From: Linnemannia elongata
Taxonomy: Eukaryota; Mortierellomycota; Mortierellomycetes; Mortierellales; Mortierellaceae
Assembly (NCBI GenBank): GCA_036320915.1
Contig: JAXBDG010000019.1
Location: forward strand, 620,001 to 684,000
DNA: 64,000 nucleotides
Direction: 5' to 3'
Shown here: positions 35,601 through 45,800 of the stretch, piece by piece
Layout: the number at the start of each line of letters is the position of its first letter
Position numbering within the stretch: the first letter of the stretch is position 1
Notes under the pieces: generated by a model
What the model saw: only the letters and a program-made list of their open reading frames with translations
What the model was told of the DNA's origin: nothing
Databases searched by the model: none
Position numbers and translations under genes: made by a program

Positions 35601-36593
35601 GGGAGACTACTACTATATGGGAATCGGCACAGAGAAGGACTACAAAAAGGCGACGGCATGTTATCGGGTCGCTGCCCAATCAGAGATCTCGGCCATGGCC
35701 ATGTGGAATCTTGGCTGGATGCATGAGAATGGCATCGGTGTCGCTAAGGTAACAATTTTTTTGGTGTTTGCATTGTTGTGAAGAAGGTGCATGTAAGACT
35801 GTAGGAGAGAGGCCTAAAAAGTGCCAATTAAATATGTTGTTTTTGTTGTTGCTCTTAGGATTTCCACCTTGCGAAGCGATGGTATGACCAGTCGCTGGCG
35901 ACCAACAAGATTGCGGTTTTGCCAGTGAGTCTATCATTAGCGCGACTGAATGCTCGCTTTATCTGGAGCTACTTGACAGGAGGCGAGACTGGCGCGGATG
36001 CATCGTCGTTTTTCTGGTCAATCGGCAGTGGCAAGGCATCATCATCAGGACGTGGATCTGCCAATAAGGATGCCTCTGATGGTAGTGATGCTGCTGCTGG
36101 AGCAGGAGAAGGAGACCAAGGAGCCACCAAGAACGAGAACAGTGATGGTGATGGTAGCGGGAACGGATGGGACCTGAACGAGATTGGCAAGAAGAGCGTG
36201 AAAAAGTGGACGAACCAGAAGCAGGCTGGACCGAGTGAGGAAACCGACTATGATGATGGGGATGGGTTCCAACAGCGGCATCACCGACAACCTGGTGGTG
36301 CTGAAGGGGACGAGGAGGAATTGTATATGGATGATGATGAGTTGGTGGAGAGTGTTGTTATCATTGGGTTGTGTATGGTGGTTGGGTACTTGATGTATGT
36401 TCGTCAGTTCAGGTTCGGCAACCAGCAGCAGCCTCAGCAACAACAGCAGGGCAACCAGAACAATGATGGGAACAACAATAACAACAACAATGTCAACAAT
36501 CAGCAGCAACAGCACCAGCAGCCACCGATGGGAGGACTCCCGGGCGATCCTAACGCACCTGGCCGCTTTGCCTACTATGCTGCTGGTGGATAA
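32636..36593 (+). CDS. HRD3: ERAD ubiquitin-ligase scaffold Hrd3/Sel1L
   Basis: Eleven exons: 32636-32666, 32755-32868, 32992-33422, 33526-33820, 33928-34139, 34238-34534, 34643-34796, 34904-35043, 35156-35324, 35426-35748 and 35859-36593 (966 residues). Exons 1-2 join into a clean signal peptide (MNNKRNSRLQLLLAVALFVS). Sel1-like repeats fill the lumenal part (ALWTLANMYFHGQY, MVGFMYSTGLG, LTLGYKYMHGIG, LLGKMYWRGEGF, YYLGKMYYEGLG, KMGDYYYMGIG, WNLGWMHENGIG). A single helix lies at about 888-903 (VVIIGLCMVVGYLMYV). The cytosolic tail is very rich in Gln and Asn. Hrd3 recruits misfolded lumenal proteins to the ligase Hrd1 in the ER membrane. Nine of ten donors are standard; donor 1 is GTTAAC. 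All ten acceptors are TAG. An orthologous mammalian protein is SEL1L. Confidence 0.92.
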
Positions 36594-37721
36594 AACCTTC
36601 TAACTAGATTGCTGAAAAAAAAAAGGCAGGACCACCAACGCGCACTAAAATAAACAAAAAGACACCATCGCGAGCCGCTCGGATCTTGCTTTATTATTTT
36701 TCTTTGTGCATGTCGTGTTAAAGTGAAACGATGGGCGCAGGAAGGTTTCGTTTCCTATTTTGTGCTTGAACGACGACAGTCCATCCCATCCCATCCAACC
36801 CTCCCTTCTTCTCGCACTCTATCAGATCGACAAAAAATGCGCCGATATTTTTAGCGTGCGAAGGAAGGAAGGAAGGTATGTCGCCTTCATCGTTTTTTGA
36901 TCGATCAAGAAGGGAACGCCGCTCGGTATGCGATTGAGATATCGCGAGATACAAGATCGATGGTACTTTTATTTAATCGTGCTACTATCGCCACTACTAC
37001 GACTGCTGCTCTGCTGCTATGTCGGCGGCTATGTGTGTACCTCTCTGGACATGGGGTCTAACCAATTAGAAAGAAGGTTTTTTTCTTCGACTCCTATCCA
37101 TTCTCCTTTCTCCTTTCTCCTTTCACCCCCTTCATCCCTCCCTCCCTTTTTTTTTTTTTTTACTTGTACCTTTTTATTTCATGATTCGATTAGATTGAGT
37201 TCTGCCGTGTAAAAAGATGAAGATGAAGAAAAAAAAGCGTTCAATGGGAGCTCCGGATTCATGCTAGATACCTCGAAAAAGTACCTCTTCAAGGACCCGA
37301 GAGTGAACGTAATACTCTCGCCTTTGGTAGTTTTCTTGCTCTGTGAAACTCGTTCAGTGGAGGGGGGGGGTGTTGAAGTATGAGGAAACAAAGGGGGGAG
37401 GGGTGCGGGCGGGTGTTTTTTCTTCCTTTTTTTTTTTCTGCTTCGTTGGGTTAATTCTCAGGCTGGCTTGCATTTTTGGAGGGGAATTCTAAGCTCCTAC
37501 ATTACATTTTTCTCCCTCCCTTCATTACTCCTCACGTTCTTCACACGCTCGGGCCAGGACAGGCCTACTCAATCCCACACGGCCGAAAATCCCTTCCCTC
37601 CCTCCACACCCGCGCAGTGTACACGTGACTCATCCGTCACCTGACCAAATCAGCTGATCGGGGTCAAATCCTTTGGTCTATAATCCAGCTGAACTCTCAA
37701 TAGATATCAAGCAGCAATCAA
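36594..37721. other. Intergenic region, HRD3 / tRNA-Gly
   Basis: 1.1 kb without a recognisable protein gene. It contains GGAAGG repeats near 36863-36876, T17-18 near 37148-37166, and the motif pair CACGTG / TGACTCA at 37622-37632 shortly before the tRNA gene. Confidence 0.45.
37622..37632. promoter_or_regulatory. Overlapping E-box and Gcn4/AP-1-type site
   Basis: CACGTGACTCA combines an E-box (CACGTG, 37622-37627) with a Gcn4/AP-1-type heptamer (TGACTCA, 37626-37632), 90 nt before the tRNA-Gly gene. Both are known fungal bZIP/bHLH targets; use here is inferred only. Confidence 0.35.
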
Positions 37722-37792
37722 GCGTGGTTGGTTTAGTGGTATAATTACCGCCTGCCACGCGGTAGACCCGGGTTCGATTCCCGGACCACGCA
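37722..37792 (+). tRNA. tRNA-Gly (GCC)
   Basis: The 71-nt cloverleaf is complete and has no intron. The acceptor stem is GCGTGGT paired with ACCACGC, with discriminator A at 37792. The D arm lies within TGGTTTAGTGGTATAA (A box). The anticodon stem-loop is ACCGC-CTGCCAC-GCGGT with anticodon GCC at 37754-37756. The T arm is CCCGG-GTTCGAT-CCGGG-like and holds the B box GGTTCGATTCC. The CCA end is not encoded, as expected in a eukaryote. The first T-run long enough to stop RNA polymerase III is about 100 nt downstream (37892-37899). Confidence 0.97.
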
Positions 37793-38091
37793 GCTAATAC
37801 AATGAACTATGAAGAGAACAGCCGGGATCTCATCCTGATGATCCAAGACTTGGCTTCGTGCCTTGAAATATGGCAATATACGAGTTCATTCTTTTTTTTG
37901 TTTTATCATTTTTCTGAAGGAATGTCGCGTCGCGTGTGGAGGAGGGACGATGATGGGTAGCATGATGGCGTTCCTTATTTTTTTATGATACGGAAACGGC
38001 TTTTGGTCGTTTTTTTGGATGGAGATGAACGAACATAAAGACAACATGTATTAAGAGAAAGGGGAAAATATTCTAAAAGAAAAAAAGAAGA

Positions 38092-41000
38092 CTAAGCATA
38101 GTAGTAAGGACGGTCAAAGACATGGAATCGATGGCCACGAACACCCTCCCCATAAAACATGGCTGGGTACCTTAACCCCACAGGAACCTGCTCTTCCTCA
38201 ATCTGCTTATACGCCTCCAGCTTTCTAAACTCCTCCAAGGGCATCCTACGATGCTCACCACTCGCCCGCGTCTCCTCAGGAACCACATACTTTCCAACCT
38301 GGATCTCTGTATCTGTGATCCCTCCATGTGAGATGCGCGCATACCCTGTCCGCTTCAGACCCCTGAAGGCGAGGTACTCACACCATCGGTCCCAATCCTT
38401 GGGTTCGATATCGTGCATCCTCCCACCATCCATCAAGAGTTCATAGATCTCTTCTCCTTGACCGGGTTTTGTGACGACGTAGCCAAGGAAGAGGAAGGGG
38501 TTGTTGGACTCGCTCATGATTCGACCCAGTTCTGTGGTTTGGAGTTGTCGGTCACGAAGGTCTTCTTCTTGCCCGTTGTGGGAAACAATCACGTCAACGT
38601 CCTTGCCGTAGACATCCAGCGTTGCGTGGATCGCACAGGCGAGTTCGCCCTTGGGCGAGGGGAGAAGGTGGTGGGTGGATTGTTTGATCGGGAATTTTGA
38701 CAGCATCGTGCATCCCCAAGTATGCTTGGTCGGGCCGGGACCATAGTCGGCGTACATATTGAGGTCTTCGGCCAGGAACTGTGTCAAGTCGCGGTTGCCC
38801 ATAATCATACGCTGGAGGTCTGATTCCAGCAACCCAATCACGTCCAGCTCGAGATCTCGGATCGCATCGCGCATTCGGAGCTCGCTGTTTCGCATCTCGT
38901 CGTCGATCGCGAAATGGATAGTCCAGATCCCTGCGGTGATCAGGCGGTGCTCGGGGTGGTAGGGTTTAGGACTCTCTCTAGGCAGACGACGGAGACAAAT
39001 GAAGACAGAGCAGAGGATGAGGCCGACAAGAGAAACCTTGCTATAGAAGCGAGCGATCGAAAAGGCGGACCGCTTCCGGGTCTCGGTGAGGAAAGTCCAG
39101 TTGGTCGAATGAGTGTTGTGGATCCCCAGAGCCAGACAAGCCTGCATAGCAAAAATGACAAGGCCCGTTCGTTCTCGCATGATCTCCCCACCAGGGACAA
39201 ACGCATAGGCCACCACCCAGACATGAGCCAGAGCCAAAAAATTGTAGACCAAGACTGTGACTAAGAAAGCACGGCCAGGCGATTGACGACCCAGAGACCG
39301 GAAGATAGTCGGGAAGAGCGACAAAACAAAGATAGTAAACAGAATCCCTCCAAAGAACCCCACATCGCCCTCGACACGATGCAAGATGACCAACCCAATC
39401 GTCCCAACTCCAAACCAGATCCAAGATGTAACCAACTGCCGGTTTGACGAAAGTGCCACTCCCCCAGCCATGGCCATAATAACCATGAACCCTCCTGCAA
39501 TAGGTCCCGGTCCTGTGTTCGGATACCCGCCCAAAGACCACCGACTGATCGTCGCTGCCTCCGTAAACATCGAGTGCAGACAGAACAAATACCCTCCAGC
39601 ACCAACCGCCGAAAAGATCCAGCTCTCGCCTTGCTGTTTCCTGACAATCCCCGGGATTTCATTCGGTTTAGCCTCGTACTCATGAGGCTCCTGCCGCCGA
39701 ATGACTTGCACGCTCGCCAAGACACCCACTACAAGTCCCAACATGTTAGCCCCACCCGTCTTTTCATCCATGATGGGCCAGATCGGGTTATTAGCCCACC
39801 AAGCCTGCTTGATGACATTATGGAGGATCAGCCCCAACGCTAAAGTCAACACCCCTCTCTCCGCCCGTCCATTCTGAGCACGTTGACTGAACAAGGTGGC
39901 GCCCCAAGTCAATAGTGAAAGTGAGACTCCTGCAGCAACAGCCATGAGACGGTAGGCTGGGTCAAGGATCTTGTAAGAGTAGATTCCAATAAGTGAGGCG
40001 AGGTGGAACCAACCCCTAGATGTGTCAATTGTGCGTCGAAGAGAGGCAAAGCCCAGAAGTCCCACTGAGACATTACAGAAGAGGAAAGCTTCGTAACCCG
40101 AGAGACCCATGTGCCAGAGAGGGAAGTACCAGATCATTAACGGCAGCGACGTCAACATTGACCAAAACACAAACCCTGTAAAAGTAACAAAAAGCAAAGG
40201 ACGATAAAGGGTGTCAGGAACGCGGTACTGAACACAAAAGTAATCAGAAAAGCTCCTATTCCATCGTTCATTTCCCACATACCAAGATAGACATCGGCAA
40301 CAAAGGAAAGCGAATCCATAAGCCTGACAGGACTCACGATCGACTTTGACTTGCTCCCACCCCCAAACGTCCTGAGCTCGTTGAAAGAACTGCTGCCGAC
40401 ATCATAGTTGCCACTCCCGCCCATGCCGACATCGACCACCCGGATCTCGAATGCCTCAAAGTCAATCATGCACACTGCGTCGAACGCCAAATCCGAAAAG
40501 ATGAGCGACCACTCGAACAGCGCATAGTATGTGTATGCTATTGGCATTGAGGAGGTAGGAGGATGTGATATGTTAGTACGCAAGACCGCAGCAAAAAGTG
40601 CACTCGTGAAAAGAAACAAAGGGCAGAAAGTTACCTCCAGGGACGCGGTAGACATTATGCTGGATAAAGAAATGAACCATCGGCACAAGGGCACCAAAGA
40701 ACGAATACGCGAACCGGCGTCTCAGCTTTTGAGCACGCGGGTTCTGGGGTGCGCTCTTCATGGTCCCAATGACATGAGGGACCGTGCAGAGTAAGTAGAT
40801 AATCATTGCAAAGTCGTGGATCCCATGGTCGTCCGAGGAGGTGACATAGACCCAGCCTCCACAGGCGATTGTCCGGATGACATCGTTAGTGAAGAGGAAT
40901 TTTGCAAAGCTGTCGGATCCGCTGGTGGGGACGTTCCTGAGGATGAGGAGGTACCAGAGGTAGCAGATCATCAAGCGCGGGCCTAGACATATTTTGTTGT

Positions 41001-42293
41001 TGTAGCAACAGGCAGATGAAGAAATTGAAGGAAGGAGTGGTCAATCTACTTTTTTCTTGATCAATTGGTGTAAAAAGGGGAGAGAGAAGAGGACGAAGGG
41101 AGGGGAGAATGGTTTCTCCTCCCCCTCGACCTCCTCTTTCAATATCCCTCACCTCTGCATCTTTCCTGGCGTGTATCTCTTATTCATATATACCTGATGC
41201 GAGGGCAATGAGAATCTGACAGATGTTCCTCTCCGGATACCAGTCTCCTGTTGTGGCACTCACACTCGGGAACCATTCCTAATAAGTGACACATGGATAC
41301 AATTAGACACAATGCAAACAAAACAGTAAACAAACAGCATTAGAGACCTTCACATATGTAATCATCCCACGCCGGAACGGGCGTACAAAAATGGTTGTTT
41401 GCAGAATCCCGTTTTTTTTCTTTTCGTTAGTGGTGGTGGTGGCGGGTGGTTGATGCGCAGTAAACGAGGACAGCCCAGGCCTCTCCCTTTATAATCGTTC
41501 CTGCGAGAACCAGAGAAAAAAACAACTTACGTCTGGGTATGTGGCAACGCCGTTGGTGACAATCTTGTAGTAATGGCCATAACATCCAATGATGAGCGCA
41601 AACACAAACGCTGCTATAACATTTACCCAATTTGTACAAAAGTATGTCGTTAAAGGCGTTGGTCTGCAACGGTAACGTCGTGCTATCGGTATCACCCAAA
41701 CAAGAAATATATAGGGAGTGGGGGAAACTCTAGACAGCGGCTGTAGTTGTTGTTGCCAATTCCCGTTCCTTACAGCCAAGTCAGTCAAGCCCAGTTGTGA
41801 GAATGGCCTGAGGAGAGATTAAGGAGGGAAGAGTAACAAACAACCTCACTCCTCCTAAACATATAATCCAGTCCTCGTTGGTTGGTAAAATCCATTGAGT
41901 AGCGGTTTGTTGATCCTGCTATCTACCAGACCATACCATACTCCTGTTCTCAACGGACCGAGGGGAAAGTGGCAACTTACAGGCTCCAAAGATAGTGTGG
42001 GCGTATGGTATTGTCGACGCCGGAATCTACATTCACCAAAAAAAACGAGAGGTGTGAATGAGCAACACGAATGAGTCTCATGGAGCTGACAGTTTGACCA
42101 CCGTCGTCCCTTCCTCCTTCCTTCGTCCTCCTCATATATTTGACTCCAAACTGAACGTGGACCCTGTCTCTTGTCCAAGTACCGGCGCCTGAAAAACGAG
42201 AAATGAACCCGAGTGCGTGCTTGATGGGTGCTAGCGCGGATAAAACCTTACCCTGGAGAGGACGCTCTCTTTCTTGTCGGAGAGGTAGACCAT
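38092..42293 (-). CDS. CWH43: Cwh43-type GPI-lipid remodelling membrane protein
   Basis: Exons on the minus strand: 42293-42252, 42026-41981, 41613-41531, 41278-41194, 40982-40635, 40537-40283 and 40175-38092 (980 residues; yeast Cwh43 is about 950). The N-terminal part is a Frag1/PGAP2-like multi-helix region ([43 protein letters not shown]-free helix [20 protein letters not shown]). A second polytopic part starts at [20 protein letters not shown]. The soluble C-terminus from about residue 700 ([54 protein letters not shown]) has an endonuclease/exonuclease/phosphatase-like fold signature. Cwh43 places ceramide on GPI anchors. The 107-nt intron 40282-40176 removes an open frame with its own ATG at 40278; splicing at CAG joins VADVYLG to FVFWSM, which restores family sequence. 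Confidence 0.9.
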
Positions 42294-42810
42294 GGCTGTT
42301 AGTTCCTGTTTAGGTCTTAGGAGGCAGTCGATGTGCTCTTCTTCAATGCTCAAAGATAGAAGGAAGAAGAGGAAAGAGGGAGATAGGAGGGAGGGGAGGA
42401 GTGAGGATGGATGAAAAGGAGTCAAAGTAGAAAAGAAAAAGAAAGGGAGGAACGAGATTAACAGGCAAATGAAAAGGTGACAAGGGAAGAAAGGGAAGGG
42501 CGCACTGAGAGAGAAATGACGTTCAGGGGCATAGAGATACATACATTCATCTCCCATCTGTGGAATGCAGGACTACACACACACGACAGACAGACAGACA
42601 ATACAAACAGACAAGCGACGCCGCCAAAATGGAAAAACTAGAAGCAAACTCAAGTGTCCTGAGTCCTCGACACAAACACAAACACACAAACAAGGAAGTA
42701 GGAGTTTTCATTTTCAAATGTCAGGTTTTATTATTTATTTATTACTTGGTACTCATGGAGCTATATCAATGAGGTTGGGAGAAAGGAAGGAAGCCTCGCG
42801 TAAACAATTT
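42294..42810. promoter_or_regulatory. Leader of CWH43 / 3' region of the large gene
   Basis: 517 nt between co-oriented minus-strand genes. About 42350-42510 is GA-rich on the + strand, which is a CT-rich leader for CWH43. No other gene is visible. Confidence 0.45.
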
Positions 42811-45800
42811 CTAAACGGGAGGGACGGCAACTGTCTTGACAGCACAACCCTCCTTACCACCATCAACAAACACCACAAACTGCTTCACGTCCGACAAGCC
42901 ATTTGCTTGTCCAGCCGCTGAACGGTAAGATCCAGCATCCGTCGCACCCGTTGACACAGCCGCATACGCAAACTGGCCAATCAAGTCTGTGTACCCATCC
43001 TTCCAGAAGACCGTGTTCTGGAATCCATTCTTCATCTCTGCATAGACCTTCACATACGCGCCCCGGATGGCCCTGCTTCGGACCTTGTTCTGAGGATCGG
43101 CCTTGGTCGTGATCTTGATGGTTCCGGATCGCTCGTGGCATTGTATGGCAATTGTCTGGGAGTAGTAGGCCTTCCAGGTTCTGGTCGCTGTGGGAGGGGA
43201 GGTAGAGACTGAGACCATTACATTGGTGTTGTGGTACTTGTCGAGGATGGGGACGATCAGAGGTGTATCCTGGGAGAGGGCGCGTTGTTGGACGGTGTGC
43301 TTGTCGGTGCCGTTGGGTTTCAAGAGACGGTAACTGTTACTGGCAATGCTGCGGTCAGATTCTCCGCTGACGCTCACGTTGTTAGATGCAGTCTGAGCCT
43401 CGACCTGACTGTGTTCGCTGAAAGTTAGGGGGGAGTTTGAGAACATGGTCTCAGCGTCGATGACATAGTACTCGACCGTGACCTCGTCCACGCCAGAGTG
43501 ACGGATCTCGATCTGGCTATCGGACCCAATCTTGAAATCGACCGTGACGGGGATCTCCTTGATTCGCTTGATCGTCGCGCTTTCGGAGTCATCTTTAGAT
43601 GCATCTTGAGGGGTCGCAGCAGCAGTTGTCAAGTCGCTAGCACCAACTGCCTCCTCAGCCGTGGCATCCATAGCGTTCTTCTGGATAGCATCCAAATAGA
43701 CCCTCATATCCTTAAAAAGACGGTTCCAGCGCTTGACGGGGTAGTTCCTGTATTTGTTAACAATCTCCTGAATGCCCTCCAGATCCAACTCAAGGTCAGC
43801 TGCAGAATCGACCTGCACTTCAACACAGAGACTGAGGTAGGCTCTCAGGTAGTCATACTGAATCTGTTGTGCGTTGAACTCGCGTTCCTGTTCCTCGTCC
43901 CTAGCCTCGGCCTTGGTTTGTTCTACCTCGACCAACTTGGACAGAGTAACGAAGTGATCCTTGGCCTCCATGATCCTGTCCTGGGCCAGGAGGTAGACAA
44001 TCAGGACGAGAAGGTCGCTGGCATCGTGCTCGGGCTTCTGGCAGAGGAGGTTCAAAAATCGGTCGTATTGGGCCTTGAAGCGGTCGTTGAGGATTGTCGC
44101 ATCTCGCTTCGCTTTGTGAACTAATTGGAGTTGTACATAAAAACGTAGATATCGAGGTTAATAACTGAATAACAATAAAAGACAATGAAGCATGCGCTAC
44201 ATCAATGCAAAAAATCTTCTTTGGCACATACCTCGGGCGTTGATGAGAGGGAAGTACTCAAGGTAATGGAAAGCCCCATGACTGACCTCATAGCGGCTCC
44301 GCGTCCGGCGCTTCAATAGGGGGGATGTGAACCAATCGCCCACTCTATGATAAATTGGCTGCTGAACAATATACTCGCTCACCAGCTTATCCTCGCCCTT
44401 GAGGACCAAACTGACACTCCAGATTCGATCATTGTACTCATGTCGGTCTCTCAACACATCAGTAACGCGCCTCAAGAATGTGGCGTCCCTGTAAAGGCGA
44501 GGAATCAGAATCTCAACCCTCATACCGTCCAGTGGATCCTTGGCTAACTTGGCCAAGACATCCTCCTGAGTTCCATGTGTAAGAACATAGCTCCAGGTGG
44601 TCTTGTCTAGAGTGTCACGAAGAGCGCTACCCGGTTGACGGGTGCGAACCTTGAGGACCGAGGGCTGGGCAAAGGCAACGATGTCGTCATAGTCCGAGAC
44701 GTGTGCGGGGTAGTGTGGGTAGTCTCCTTCCTTGGGGAAGTAGAACTTGTACTCATACTGGAAGTTTCCGTGAGCTGCCAGCATGATGTCCTGACCTGAC
44801 TCAATGTTGTCATAGATCGGCATTGCTCCCTCGGGGAGTTGAACCTCCAAATGCAGCTTCATTGGGTTCGGTGTCGCGTCTAAAGAGCGAGAGAAATTTT
44901 TTTGATGTTAGCTTGGTTTCTGTAGGAGAGCAAATTGCTTGCATGCCAACAAATTACAGATCGCAAGGATACGTACTCATTAGAACCACATGCGCTCCAT
45001 AAGACTCCAAAGGTCTGAACTCGGCGCCAGGTTGGATGTAGGAACGGACGTTGGTCATCAACTTGGCATCGTACTCTGTGCGATCCAACTGTGAGAAATA
45101 CTGCTGGGTCACCAAAATTGATCCTGTAGCTGGGGGTTCTTGTGTCTCCTAGATATGGTACAATAGTAACAGAAGTAAAGTAGGTGAGTTTCATTAATTG
45201 TGCTTTGAGAACGACGCGTCCAAGTAAAGAAGAGCAGTTAATAGTACCTTGATGGAGGAGTGGAAGATGATTGCTGTCGAATTTGACGAGATGGCCAGGT
45301 TGCGGTCCGGAGTGCGGCGGACGGAGGTCTCCTTGGGCCTGAAGGTCAAATCCAGCAACGCCAAGGTGGCCATAGCATTCGTGAACGAATCGGTATTAAC
45401 TACAAAGTTCTATTGATAAGAAGCAAAAAACATATGAAATCATAAGTTTGACATGTTACCCAAACACAAAAGCATCTGTCCTTATCACAATAAAGAGCAT
45501 CTAGGAAGGCAACTATACCTGTGACAAGAACGATCCTCCAAGGGACTCATCCCACTCTGCATAGTCGAGCCAGAACGCGTTAACATCGCCTGCGCCTAGG
45601 TTCTTGTCAGAATCCTGTCGCCCATAGTAATAGGTCTCGGCCATCTCCTTGGTCAAATCGACGGGCTTGAACTGGCTCTGGACAGTCTGGGCAGTCTTTT
45701 CGCGAGCCTCGGCACTGTTGAGATATGACGAAGTGTCCATGTATCTCAGACTGCGATCACGATCCCGATCTCCACCTGCTTCAAATGCAAGAGTATCAGC

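Noticed and set aside
38092..40278. CWH43 starting at the ATG at 40278
   Set aside because: The first 34 residues are intron; family sequence continues upstream through six more exons with matching phase.
40228..40282. 55-nt intron in CWH43 ending at TTCAG
   Set aside because: Its use shifts the frame and gives a stop within a few codons; the CAG acceptor at 40176-40178 restores VADVYLGFVFWSM.
42181..42186. Six-nucleotide micro-exon (GCGCCG) between CWH43 exons 1 and 2
   Set aside because: It would keep frame, but direct splicing of exon 1 to 42026 is also in frame and simpler; no homology demands the two extra residues.
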